Part shown: positions 8,127 through 16,891 of the stretch, piece after piece | How positions within the stretch are numbered: the first letter of the stretch is position 1 | Layout: the number at the start of each line of letters is the position of its first letter | From: Geobacter sp. | Lineage (GTDB): Bacteria > Desulfobacterota > Desulfuromonadia > Geobacterales > DSM-12255 | Reading direction: 5' to 3' | Assembly: GCA_009684525.1 (NCBI GenBank) | Contig: WKKR01000004.1 | Coordinates: 124,001 to 188,000 of the forward strand | DNA: 64,000 nt | The notes under the pieces: generated by a model | What the model was told of the DNA's origin: nothing | Databases searched by the model: none | What the model saw: the letters and a program-made list of their open reading frames with translations, nothing else | Translations under genes and position numbers: made by a program

Positions 8127-9341
8127 ATGAAACAGCCGGGACAATGGACAGTGGGACCGGAATCGGTGCGGATGCTCGAACTGGGGCACCCCTGGATCAT
8201 TGCCGATTCATTCACCAAGCGCTGGCCCCAGGGGAATGCCGGCGACCTGGTAGAGCTCACCGACGGCAGCGGCCGCTTTCTCGCCACGGCGCTCCTCGAC
8301 CCCGGCGAGCGGATCGTTGCCCGCGTCCTGGGGCGGCAGCGGATGCGGCTGGACCGGAGCTGGTGCGCCGCGCGTCTCGGGGCTGCCCTGCAGCTGCGCC
8401 GCAGCCATGCGGACCTGGACAGCACCACCGCCTACCGGCTGGTGAACGCCGAAGGGGACGGCCTCCCCGGCCTGACCGTGGACCGTTACGGCGATTACCT
8501 GATGGTGCAGCTCTACAGCGCAGCCTGGCGCCCGCATCTGCAGGTTCTCACCCAGGCGCTGCAGGAGCTTGTGCAGCCCGTGGGGATCATGGAAAAGACC
8601 CGCCCCCGGCAGACCAGGGAACTGGAGGCAACGAGCGAAACCAGGAAATTCGGCCGGCTCCTGGCCGGCACGACCCCGCCCGAACCGCTGCAGGTGACGG
8701 AAAACGGCCTCAACTTCCTGGTCAGGCTGGAGCAGGGGCTGAACACCGGGCTGTTTCTCGACCAGCGCAAAAACCGGCAGGACCTGATGGGACGGGTCAG
8801 GGGGAAGCGGGTGCTCAATCTCTTTGCCCACACCGCGGCGTTTTCCGTGGCCGCTGCCGCCGCCGGGGCCACGCTGGTCACCAGCGTCGACGCCTCCCCC
8901 GGCTATACCGACTGGGGCAGGGCAAACTTCGGCGCCAACCGGCTCAATCCCAAGCGGCACGAATTCATCGTCGCCGACTGCCTGGAGCTTTTGCAGGAGT
9001 TCGGTCGCCAGGGGAAAGGCTACGACGTCATCCTCATGGACCCCCCCTCCTTCTCAACCACCGCCAAAAGCCGCTTCACCACCAGGGGGGGCACAGCGGA
9101 ACTGGTAGCCGCCGCCCTCCCGCTGCTGCCGGACAATGGCCTGCTCATCGCCTCATCCAATCACCAGAAGGTAGAGACGGCAGACTACCTGAAGGAGCTC
9201 AGGCGTGGGGCCCTCCAGGCCGGAGCCCAGTTGCGGGTGATCGGCCTTTTCTCCCAGCCCGAGGATTTCCCCTATCCGGTCACCTTCCCGGAGGGGCGTT
9301 ACCTGAAATACGCGATCTGCGCCAAGAGCCCGGTGAGCTGA
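8127..9341 (+). CDS. Class I SAM-dependent rRNA methyltransferase (RlmI/RlmK-type)
   Basis: A 404-residue protein. The N-terminal PUA-like domain contains GHPWIIADSFTK and GDLVELTDG, a linking region contains VDRYGDYLMVQ, and the C-terminal Rossmann methyltransferase has VLNLFAHTAAFSVAAA as SAM-binding motif I and VILMDPPSFS as motif IV. This layout matches RlmI, which makes 5-methylcytosine in 23S rRNA; the exact target is inferred. The start at 8127 follows GGAAGGA. The much longer open frame upstream is antisense to the photolyase. Confidence 0.88.
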   Translation: MKQPGQWTVGPESVRMLELGHPWIIADSFTKRWPQGNAGDLVELTDGSGRFLATALLDPGERIVARVLGRQRMRLDRSWCAARLGAALQLRRSHADLDSTTAYRLVNAEGDGLPGLTVDRYGDYLMVQLYSAAWRPHLQVLTQALQELVQPVGIMEKTRPRQTRELEATSETRKFGRLLAGTTPPEPLQVTENGLNFLVRLEQGLNTGLFLDQRKNRQDLMGRVRGKRVLNLFAHTAAFSVAAAAAGATLVTSVDASPGYTDWGRANFGANRLNPKRHEFIVADCLELLQEFGRQGKGYDVILMDPPSFSTTAKSRFTTRGGTAELVAAALPLLPDNGLLIASSNHQKVETADYLKELRRGALQAGAQLRVIGLFSQPEDFPYPVTFPEGRYLKYAICAKSPVS

Positions 9342-9351
9342 AGGAGACATC

Positions 9352-9716
9352 ATGAAACCCCGCCACACAGCCGATACCCCCCTGGTCTGGTCGTCGGAAC
9401 TCGGCCGGGTCTGCCCCGCTGCGGCAGGCCAGCAGCCTCCTGCAGCTGCCGGAAGAAAGAGCAGCGGACCGGCGGCGACGGGATCGTCCGGGTCCGTCGC
9501 GAAACCAAGGGGCGCGGAGGCAAAACCGTAACCGTGGTAACCGGCGCGCCGGGCGACGATGCGGCCCTGAAAGAGCTGGCCGGAGAGTTGAAGCGGCGCT
9601 GCGGCACCGGCGGCACCCTCAAGGACGGCATCATCGAAATCCAGGGGGATCACTGCGACCTCTTGATCTCCGAGCTGTCCCGGCGCGGCTTCACGGTGAA
9701 GCGGGCCGGCGGCTAG
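9352..9716 (+). pseudogene. YciH/SUI1-family translation factor with a one-base frameshift
   Basis: The ATG at 9352 (AAGGAG upstream) starts MKPRHTADTPLVWSSELGRV-CP, a normal YciH opening, and then falls into a wrong frame. Switching frame at the run of four C residues at 9414-9417 restores a zinc-ribbon segment (RCGRPAASCSCRKK) and a complete SUI1/eIF1 domain (IVRVRRETKGRGGKTVT... to FTVKRAGG). One extra C would give VCPRCG, so a single base looks missing from a homopolymer. The cause may be a real mutation, a sequencing error or ribosomal slippage. The intact protein would be about 121 residues. It lies 10 bases after the methyltransferase stop, likely in one operon. Confidence 0.8.
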
Positions 9717-9766
9717 CCGGCATCGGCCCAGTGCCGCCGGCAATACCCGGGAAAGGACCTTGCAGC

Positions 9767-10522
9767 ATGTTTTTCCTCAAGAAACTGATCGCCCCGTTCC
9801 TCCTCCCCCCCGGCATCCTGATCGTCGTCCTCCTCGCCTCGACCGTCTGGCTCTGGCAGCGACGCCGGCGGGGCATCGCCCTGTGCAACCTGACCGTGGC
9901 CCTGCTCCTCTGGGGGCTGGCAACGGTCCCGGTGGCAATGTGGCTGCGGGCCGGGCTGGAAAAGGGGCTGACCGTCCCTCGCCAGCTGCAGGGGGACGTG
10001 ATCATCCTCCTCGGAGGGGGCATCCATGAAGATGTGCCCGATCTTACCGGCAGAGGGGCTCCGAGCAAAGAGATGATGACCCGGCTGGTGACGGCGGCGC
10101 GCCTCCAGCGGCGGCTCGGAATTCCGGTCATCGTCTCGGGCGGCGCGGTCTATGCGGGGCAGGATGCGGAAGCACCGGTGATCCGCCGCTTTCTCGTCGA
10201 CCTGGGAGTTCCCGAGAAACAGGTGCTGATCGATCAGCGCAGCCGCGACACCAGGGAAAATGCCTTCTACTGCAGGGAGATCCTGGCGCTGCATGGCTTC
10301 CACCGGCCGCTGCTGGTCACCTCGGCCTATCACATGCGCCGTTCGCTGGCGGCCTTCGGCAAGGCCGGCGTGACAGTGACCCCGGTGCCGGCGCAGTTCA
10401 GCACCGGCAGCAGGAAACCACTGCGCTGGACCAGCTACCTGCCGGAAGCGGGCACCCTGGAGACATCGGCCTCATCCCTACACGAATACCTCGGTCTCGC
10501 CTTCTACCGCCTGGGGGGGTGA
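9767..10522 (+). CDS. YdcF/SanA-family (DUF218) membrane protein
   Basis: A 251-residue protein with two N-terminal membrane segments (about residues 10-28 and 37-58) and then a DUF218 domain: DVIILLGGGIHED, a conserved IPVIVSGG, the DQRSRDTRENAF segment and LLVTSAYHMRRSL. This layout matches E. coli ElyC and YdcF, inner-membrane proteins linked to envelope biogenesis, with the domain facing the periplasm. I chose the ATG at 9767 since the membrane segment starts right after it; the frame is open 12 codons further upstream. Confidence 0.88.
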   Translation: MFFLKKLIAPFLLPPGILIVVLLASTVWLWQRRRRGIALCNLTVALLLWGLATVPVAMWLRAGLEKGLTVPRQLQGDVIILLGGGIHEDVPDLTGRGAPSKEMMTRLVTAARLQRRLGIPVIVSGGAVYAGQDAEAPVIRRFLVDLGVPEKQVLIDQRSRDTRENAFYCREILALHGFHRPLLVTSAYHMRRSLAAFGKAGVTVTPVPAQFSTGSRKPLRWTSYLPEAGTLETSASSLHEYLGLAFYRLGG

Positions 10523-10844
10523 CCGGCTGCCCCAACGCCGCACACCCCATTCCTTTTTCACTTTCCGTTCCCTCCCTCCTCCCGTTACCTCTCCGTCATA
10601 TCACCACCCCCGTAAAACCGTCTCCGCGTCAGCCGGCCAATATATTCAGCAAGTTATCAACATATTACAAAACAACGACATGTCGGCACATTTTGTGCAT
10701 TAAAAGATATCAATTATGCAATATTAACGCAAACTTTTTTCGGTCGTATTTTTTCCGACCGACGGGAGGGAACCCCGGAGAATCGCGCACAACGCACCAT
10801 ACCGCACGGTTCAAGCTTTCGAGCATCCGCAGTGAGGAGGGGGA
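10523..10844 (+). other. AT-richer leader region before the multihaem cytochrome
   Basis: These 322 bases hold no credible gene. They become AT-rich (about 10640-10750) and contain a 7-bp hairpin, TCGGTCG with CGACCGA around 10739-10761. A promoter and 5' leader for the cytochrome gene probably lie here. I looked for a GEMM aptamer and did not find one. Confidence 0.5.
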
Positions 10845-13370
10845 ATGAACGGGATGAACTGTCCACGCAACCCGGTTTCTCAGCTTGTAATCATGGGGCT
10901 GACAGTGGTGTTGGCGCTGCTGCAGGCCTCCGAGGCCAGGGCTACGTTCGGCTGCCAGGACTGCCACGGAACCAGAAGCCCGACTGATTTTCGACCGCTC
11001 GACTCGCCAAATCGCGCTATTTTCACCGGCGGCTTTCAGGGAAATCACCGATCCCACGTGGCCAATGCCCTTTCACCCTCCGGCTGTAACCGGTGTCACC
11101 CCGGCAGCTCCGACTACACCGTCGGCCACCGGGATGGCATGATCAAGCTCTCCGCCAACATCAACAGCTCACCCCTGCAGGCACTCTACAAAAACGCCAC
11201 CTCCGCTTTCCCCCAAACCCCGACTCCGCTTCTGGGGAGCTGCACCAACGCCAATTGCCACTTCGAGAAAACAACGCCCGTCTGGGGATCCGCAGACTTT
11301 GTCTACCCCGGCGACTGCCTCGGCTCCTGCCATGCGTCTCCTCCTGCCGGCGGCACCGGCGGCGCGGCCGGCAGCCACGCTACCCACAATACCTTTTTCT
11401 CCGGCCTGACCAACTGCGCCCTCTGCCATGCAAACCACGTCGTCGAGCCGGCCCCCTTCGCCCATGCCTCAAGTGCGGCCAACCGGGGTCTGCTGGTCAG
11501 ATCCAGCAGCCCGTTCTTCGGCAGCTACGGGCGGTATTCCGCCAATACCAGGGACTTTCTCCCGAGCCAGGTAAACCAGTTCGGCACATGCACCACTGTT
11601 TACTGTCACAGTACCGTCCAGGGGGTCACCAATCCGACCCAGCCTCCGGCGACGCTCTATGCGCCGACCTGGGGAGAAACCTTCGCCGACAGCATCTGTG
11701 CCGGCACCAAGGGGTGTCACGGCGTCGGGTTTGCCCATCCCGACGATGCAGCGATACCCGACGACCAGGTACGTTTCAGAAAACTCCAGTCGGGAAGCCA
11801 CGAGCGCCACCTCGCCTATCGCTTCAATGAATCGGGGAACTGCCAGGCCTGCCACTACAACTTCACCGGCAGCGGCGTCGGTTGCTCCGGGTGTCACACG
11901 ATCCACGGCCCGTTCAAAAACCACATCGACCAGATCATCGGGGTAACCTTCGATCCCGGCAACTCCCTGTTCAGCGAAGGGACCGCCATCTATACCGGCG
12001 ACACGGTGCCAGGAACGCCCTATGGCTCCTGCAACAGCCTCTTCTGCCACAGTGACGGCACTGCCATCTCCACCGGCGTGCTGAACTCATACTCATCCAT
12101 TGCCTGGGGGTCCGGCGCCCTCACCTGTACGGGATGCCACGGTTATCCGCCCCTCTACGCCAGTGGCAGTCCCAAGGCCAACAGCCACCAGGCCCACAAC
12201 GGCTACAGCTGCGACAAATGCCATTACAGCACCACCACCAACGGCAGCGCCATCACCACTTCGCGCTACCATGTCAACAGGGCGTACACGGTCGACGCCG
12301 GAACTGGCATCACCTTCACCTACTCCTTCGCCACCTCCGGCGGCACCTGCACCAACATCAGCTGCCATCACAGCGGCAATGCCGTCTGGGGTACCGCTCT
12401 TGCCTGCAACGGCTGCCACGACGCGCCACCGGCCACGGCATCGCACGCCATCCACTTTGGCGGCAGCGTCGCACAGGCAGGCTATGGCGACGTCAGGATC
12501 GCCGCGGATTTCGGCGCCTCATCCAGCGCCTACATCATGAATTGCGGCAACTGTCACCCCATGGATGCGGCACGGCATGCCAACGGCGTGGTCGAGGTAG
12601 AACTCTACAATGCCAGCGCCCCGCAGGGATCGCTCAAGGCGCTGAACCTGTCGTCCGCCGTCTACACCAACGGGACCACCGTGCACCTGGATAGCCGCGG
12701 CTTCCCCTACAGCTACGGCACCTGCGGCAACGTCTATTGCCACAGCTACACCGACTGGACAACACCGGGTGGGGTCCTGACCCCGTATACCAGCAGCACC
12801 AGGCTTCCAACCAACCTGGTCGTCACCACGCACTACAAAACGGTTGCCTGGGGTGGCCCTGCGCTCGGTTGCGCCGGCTGCCACGCCAACCCACCCACGA
12901 CCTCTGCACCGACCAATGCCGGCGGTTCCGGCAACAGCCACTCCTGGATAGATGCATCCGGTTACGAGAACCTCCACAACTACAATCACAGCTGGCAGCC
13001 GATCAGTTGCACCTACTGCCACTATGGGACCGTCACTGCAGTGAACAGCTGGACCCGCACGGCCAAAGACGTTGCCACCCTCAGCGACGTACCGATCGCC
13101 AACCATGCCAAGCATGTGAACGGCATCAAGGATGTGACCTTCAACTCCGCCAGGCTCTTCAACTATTCCACCTCGTCCTATGGCGTCGTTTCCATCAACC
13201 TGGGCACCTCAGGCTACGAGCCGACTACGCAGACCTGCACCAACGTGACCTGTCACATGCCACTAAACAGCGCCTGCGGTGGGCAGACAAGCGTGAAATG
13301 GGGCATCCCCTATCGCTACAGCAGCTCCGAATGCTACCGCTGCCACCAGTATGGGACTGTTTGCCCCTAG
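10845..13370 (+). CDS. Secreted multihaem c-type cytochrome (CxxxxCH/CxxCH family)
   Basis: An 841-residue protein with a signal peptide (about residues 1-33, ending ASEARA) and no later membrane segment. I count 12 CxxCH motifs, six CxxxxCH motifs (CTNANCH, CTTVYCH, CNSLFCH, CTNISCH, CGNVYCH, CTNVTCH), one CxxxCH (CLGSCH) and one Cx5CH (CAGTKGCH), up to 20 candidate haem sites. This alternation is typical of the large Geobacter cytochromes of the CxxxxCH/CxxCH domain family, thought to serve extracellular electron transfer. Whether the wide-spaced motifs carry haem is not settled by sequence. GAGGAGGGGG precedes the ATG. It stands alone, ending in a terminator. Confidence 0.93.
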   Translation: MNGMNCPRNPVSQLVIMGLTVVLALLQASEARATFGCQDCHGTRSPTDFRPLDSPNRAIFTGGFQGNHRSHVANALSPSGCNRCHPGSSDYTVGHRDGMIKLSANINSSPLQALYKNATSAFPQTPTPLLGSCTNANCHFEKTTPVWGSADFVYPGDCLGSCHASPPAGGTGGAAGSHATHNTFFSGLTNCALCHANHVVEPAPFAHASSAANRGLLVRSSSPFFGSYGRYSANTRDFLPSQVNQFGTCTTVYCHSTVQGVTNPTQPPATLYAPTWGETFADSICAGTKGCHGVGFAHPDDAAIPDDQVRFRKLQSGSHERHLAYRFNESGNCQACHYNFTGSGVGCSGCHTIHGPFKNHIDQIIGVTFDPGNSLFSEGTAIYTGDTVPGTPYGSCNSLFCHSDGTAISTGVLNSYSSIAWGSGALTCTGCHGYPPLYASGSPKANSHQAHNGYSCDKCHYSTTTNGSAITTSRYHVNRAYTVDAGTGITFTYSFATSGGTCTNISCHHSGNAVWGTALACNGCHDAPPATASHAIHFGGSVAQAGYGDVRIAADFGASSSAYIMNCGNCHPMDAARHANGVVEVELYNASAPQGSLKALNLSSAVYTNGTTVHLDSRGFPYSYGTCGNVYCHSYTDWTTPGGVLTPYTSSTRLPTNLVVTTHYKTVAWGGPALGCAGCHANPPTTSAPTNAGGSGNSHSWIDASGYENLHNYNHSWQPISCTYCHYGTVTAVNSWTRTAKDVATLSDVPIANHAKHVNGIKDVTFNSARLFNYSTSSYGVVSINLGTSGYEPTTQTCTNVTCHMPLNSACGGQTSVKWGIPYRYSSSECYRCHQYGTVCP

Positions 13371-13408
13371 CAAAACGGTCAGATCCACTGCCGGGAACCC
13401 TCCCGATC

Positions 13409-13444
13409 AAAAGCCCGTCGGATTCCGGCGGGCTTTCCTTTTTC
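13409..13444 (+). terminator. Intrinsic terminator after the multihaem cytochrome
   Basis: AAAGCCCGTCGGA pairs with TCCGGCGGGCTTT over about 12 bp with one wobble, followed by CCTTTTT. Confidence 0.88.
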
Positions 13445-13556
13445 ACACTCGGCACCGGCAAACGCCCATTGCAGGGGAAGCTGCTGCTCCTGGTTGACGT
13501 GCGCGGAGAAATAGGCGAATATCTGCTCCTTACAGTCCGCACCTGAAGGAGTAACC

Positions 13557-15470
13557 GTGGCACTTCTCACCATGCGCAACATCAGCCTGGCTTTCGGCGG
13601 TCCGCCGCTTCTGGACGGGGTCACCCTGCAGCTTGATGCCGGCGACCGGCTCTGCCTTCTCGGCCGCAACGGCAGCGGCAAATCGACCCTGATGAAGCTG
13701 ATCAGCGGCGAACTCAGCCCCGAGGCAGGCGAGATCGTCCGCCAGCAGGGGCTCAAGGTAGCGCTCGTCTCCCAGGAGGTCCCCCAGGGGCTGGACGGCA
13801 CGGTATTCGACGTGGTTGCGGCAGGGATGGGGGACGCCACCTCTCTTCTGGCCGAATACCACCACGTAAGCCATTGCCTGGCGACGGACGGCGATGAAGG
13901 GCTGCTGGAGCGGCTGGCTGAGCTGCAGAAGAGGCTGGAGGAGAGCGGCGGCTGGCGGCTGCACCAAGAGGTGGAACGGATCCTGGGGAGGCTCTCCCTC
14001 GACCCGGAGGCCCCCTTCGCCACCCTCTCCGGCGGCACCAAGCGCCGGGTGCTGCTCGCTCGCGCGCTGGTGGCGGCGCCGGACATTCTGCTCCTGGACG
14101 AGCCAACCAACCACCTGGACATCGATACCATCGTCTGGCTGGAAGAATTCCTGGTCCGCCAGGTGACGACCTTCCTCTTTGTCACCCACGACCGTGCCTT
14201 TGCCCGCCGGCTGGCGAACCGGATCGCCGAGCTCGACCGCGGCAGACTCTACGCCTTTTCCTGCGGCTACGACGCCTTTGTGGAAAAGCGCGAGGAGCTG
14301 CTCGCCGCCGAGGTCACCCGGCAGGCGCTGTTCGACAAGAAGCTGGCACAGGAAGAGGTATGGGTCAGGCAGGGGATCAAGGCGAGGCGTACCCGCAACG
14401 AAGGGCGCGTCAGGGCGCTGAAGCGGATGCGTGAAGAACGGCTCCAGAGGCGGGAGCGCCAGGGGGCGGTGAAAATGCAGCTGCAGGAAGCGGAACGCTC
14501 CGGCCGGCTGGTGGTGGAGGCGGAAGGAGCCTCCTTTGCCTATGACGGCCGGCCGATCATCGACTCCCTCACCACCACCATTGTCAGGGGGGACCGGGTC
14601 GGGATCATCGGCCCCAACGGCTCGGGCAAGACCACCCTGCTCAGGCTCCTTTTGGGGGAGCTAGCGCCGCAGCAGGGAGAGGTCAGGCTCGGCAGCCGTC
14701 GCGAGGTGATCTACTTCGACCAGATGCGGGAGCAGCTCGACCCGGACAAAAGCGTCCAGGAGAACGTGGGGGAAGGGAACGACACCCTGGTCGTTGGCGG
14801 CAAGCCGCGCCACATCATCGGCTACCTGCAGGATTTTCTCTTCACCCCGGAGCGGGCCAGGTCGCCGGTCAGGATCCTCTCCGGCGGCGAGCGGAACCGG
14901 CTGCTTTTGGCCAAGCTCTTCACCAGGCCCTCAAACGTGCTGGTCATGGACGAACCGACCAACGACCTGGATGCCGAAACCCTGGAACTCCTGGAGGACC
15001 TGCTGCTGGAATACTCCGGAACCCTGCTGCTGGTGAGCCACGACCGGGAGTTTCTCAACAACGTGGTGACCAGTACCCTGGTCATGGGGGGTGGCGGAAC
15101 GGTGCGGGAATATGTGGGAGGGTACGACGACTGGCTCCGGCAGGCGGCTGCCGAACCGGCGTTGATACCGGCAACGACGGCGGAGGGGGTCAAAAAGCCC
15201 GGCACGGAGAAATCGGAGAGGCCGGCAAAGGCTGCCGACCGCCCCCGCAAGCTCACCTTCAAGGAAGAGCGTGAGCTTGAGGGGCTGCCGGACCGGATTG
15301 CCGCGCTGGAAGAGGAGCAGGAAGGGCTGCACCGGACCCTGGCCGATCCGGCATTCTACCGGACCGCCGGTAACGAGGTGGCAACCCTCAATGCCAGGCT
15401 GGCGACCGTCGAAGAGGAACTGGCAGCGGTCTACCAGCGCTGGGAGGAGCTGGAAAGCCTGCGGGGCTAG
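13557..15470 (+). CDS. uup: ABC-F ATPase Uup
   Basis: A 637-residue soluble protein with two ABC ATPase domains and no membrane segments. Domain 1 has Walker A GRNGSGKST, signature LSGGTKRR and Walker B LLLDEPTNHLD. Domain 2 has GPNGSGKTT, LSGGERNR and LVMDEPTNDLD. A charged linker and a C-terminal coiled coil (about 565-637) follow, as in Uup. ABC-F proteins act on the ribosome; Uup also binds DNA and affects transposon excision and replication-fork stability. The start is GTG at 13557 with AAGGAG upstream. The TAG stop overlaps the stop of the convergent chaperone gene. Confidence 0.92.
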   Translation: MALLTMRNISLAFGGPPLLDGVTLQLDAGDRLCLLGRNGSGKSTLMKLISGELSPEAGEIVRQQGLKVALVSQEVPQGLDGTVFDVVAAGMGDATSLLAEYHHVSHCLATDGDEGLLERLAELQKRLEESGGWRLHQEVERILGRLSLDPEAPFATLSGGTKRRVLLARALVAAPDILLLDEPTNHLDIDTIVWLEEFLVRQVTTFLFVTHDRAFARRLANRIAELDRGRLYAFSCGYDAFVEKREELLAAEVTRQALFDKKLAQEEVWVRQGIKARRTRNEGRVRALKRMREERLQRRERQGAVKMQLQEAERSGRLVVEAEGASFAYDGRPIIDSLTTTIVRGDRVGIIGPNGSGKTTLLRLLLGELAPQQGEVRLGSRREVIYFDQMREQLDPDKSVQENVGEGNDTLVVGGKPRHIIGYLQDFLFTPERARSPVRILSGGERNRLLLAKLFTRPSNVLVMDEPTNDLDAETLELLEDLLLEYSGTLLLVSHDREFLNNVVTSTLVMGGGGTVREYVGGYDDWLRQAAAEPALIPATTAEGVKKPGTEKSERPAKAADRPRKLTFKEERELEGLPDRIAALEEEQEGLHRTLADPAFYRTAGNEVATLNARLATVEEELAAVYQRWEELESLRG

Positions 15471-16129
15471 TTGCCTTCCTTGATGCCGTTAACCTGCCCG
15501 ATGAGCTCTTCGGTGACGTCAACACTCTCCACGCTGCCACTCTGGTACAGGAGATCCTTCTTCACCACGATGGCCGCATAACCGGCCTTTGTACCGTAAG
15601 CAGCGGCAGCCTGCTCGATCTTTTTGAGCAGCTTGGTGGTCATCTCCTCCTGCACCTTCATCAGCTCCTTTTCGCCACTCTGCGCCTGCTTGCGAAATGC
15701 CTCCACCTTTTTCTCAAACTCCCGCCCCTTGGCGGCACGCTGTTCCGGCAACAGGGACGAAAGCTTTGCCTCGATGGCAGCCTTCTGCTTCTCCAGCTGT
15801 TTCTGCTTGGCAGCAAGCTGGGCCTTGAACTTGTCCAGCCGCTCCATGAGCTTTACCTGGATCGCCTTCCCTTCCTCGGACTCCTTGCCGACCCTGACGA
15901 TATCGACAACGCCGATGCGAAACCGCGGCGCCGGCGCCGGAGTAACGACCTCCTTCAGCTCGGTTGCCGGAGCAGGCGTAACTGCAGGCGCCACGGCAGG
16001 GGCAACCTCGGCAGCCGGAGAAGCTGCGGGAAGCGGTCCGGAAGCGGGGGCGGCCACGGCCAGCAGCGGCAGCGCACTGAGACAGGCAGCGGCAACGGAA
16101 ATGCGCACAAACGACAGCATGTGGGACAT
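15467..16129 (-). CDS. OmpH/Skp-family periplasmic chaperone-like protein
   Basis: A 220-residue protein with a signal peptide (residues 1-26), an Ala/Pro-rich spacer (27-68), then the OmpH fold. RIGVVDIVRVGKESEEGK starts the strand, a long Lys/Glu/Gln-rich coiled coil (about 90-175) forms the tentacles, and a final strand YAAIVVKKDLLYQSG returns to the body. Skp-type proteins hold outer-membrane beta-barrels in the periplasm. The Pro/Ala spacer is longer than in E. coli Skp. No BamA or LPS gene is adjacent, so a specialised client is possible. Confidence 0.82.
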   Translation of the reverse strand: MSHMLSFVRISVAAACLSALPLLAVAAPASGPLPAASPAAEVAPAVAPAVTPAPATELKEVVTPAPAPRFRIGVVDIVRVGKESEEGKAIQVKLMERLDKFKAQLAAKQKQLEKQKAAIEAKLSSLLPEQRAAKGREFEKKVEAFRKQAQSGEKELMKVQEEMTTKLLKKIEQAAAAYGTKAGYAAIVVKKDLLYQSGSVESVDVTEELIGQVNGIKEGN

Positions 16130-16224
16130 TGATCTAACCTCGTAGTTGTGGGATCTGTAGAGTCAGGCAGAGGATAGCGCGTTTTCCCCTCCGGGGCAAC
16201 CAGAGTTTCCCGCGGCCCGGCACC

Positions 16225-16242
16225 CGGCAGATCGATCTGCCG
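16225..16242. repeat. Perfect 18-bp palindrome between divergent genes
   Basis: CGGCAGATCGATCTGCCG is its own reverse complement. It lies in the 216-base gap between the OmpH-like gene and the phosphatidyltransferase gene, placed where a dimeric regulator could act on either promoter. Confidence 0.5.
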
Positions 16243-16345
16243 TCACCCTGTTTGGGCGGCCTGCGCAGCACAAGGGTTTGACTTATCCCCCTGCACAGCT
16301 ATCCTTGTAGCAGGAGCGACTGCCTCCTGGAGAGGAGTCTCTTCG

Positions 16346-16879
16346 GTGAACATCCCGAATCTGCTTACGATCCTCCGCATCCTGCTGGTGCCGGTCATCA
16401 TTCTCCTGATCCTGCGCGACCGTTATCAGGCAGCCATGTGGCTCCTGCTCGGCGCCGGGGTCACCGACGCCCTGGACGGCTTCATTGCCCGTCGCTTCAA
16501 CCAGCTGACCCACCTCGGGGCAATCCTCGACCCGCTGGCCGACAAGACCCTCGTCGTTGCCACGTTTCTCGTCCTTGCCGGAACAGGGCTGGTCCCCTGG
16601 TGGCTGGCCGCGGCCGTGGTCCTACGCGACCTGGTCATCCTCTGCGGCGCCGCTGCCTGGTACCGGAAGGCCGGCTGCCTGGAGATCGATCCGAGCTGGC
16701 TGAGCAAGGCCAACACCTTCTGCCAGATCAGCCTCCTCTACCTGGTCATCGGCGCCCACGCCGGAGTGACCGCCATCATCCCCTGGCTGCCACTCTTCTT
16801 CAGCTTCACCTTCAGCACCACCCTCTTTTCCGGGCTTCACTACGTGGTCATCTGGGGACGGCGGGCACAGCGGCTCTGA
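16346..16879 (+). CDS. CDP-alcohol phosphatidyltransferase (PgsA-like)
   Basis: A 177-residue integral membrane protein with about five to six hydrophobic segments. The family signature DG-x2-AR-x8-G-x3-D-x3-D appears in full as DALDGFIARRF...GAILDPLADK near residues 40-67. These enzymes exchange CMP of CDP-diacylglycerol for an alcohol; size and the opening NIPNLLTILRI fit phosphatidylglycerophosphate synthase best, though the substrate is inferred. The start is GTG at 16346 with GAGAGGAG upstream. Confidence 0.9.
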   Translation: MNIPNLLTILRILLVPVIILLILRDRYQAAMWLLLGAGVTDALDGFIARRFNQLTHLGAILDPLADKTLVVATFLVLAGTGLVPWWLAAAVVLRDLVILCGAAAWYRKAGCLEIDPSWLSKANTFCQISLLYLVIGAHAGVTAIIPWLPLFFSFTFSTTLFSGLHYVVIWGRRAQRL

Positions 16880-16891
16880 GAGTACAGTAGT

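Noticed and set aside
10523-10844. Possible second GEMM riboswitch before the multihaem cytochrome
   Set aside because: I searched for the GNRA hairpin and GGGxCGxAAAGCC receptor; neither is present.
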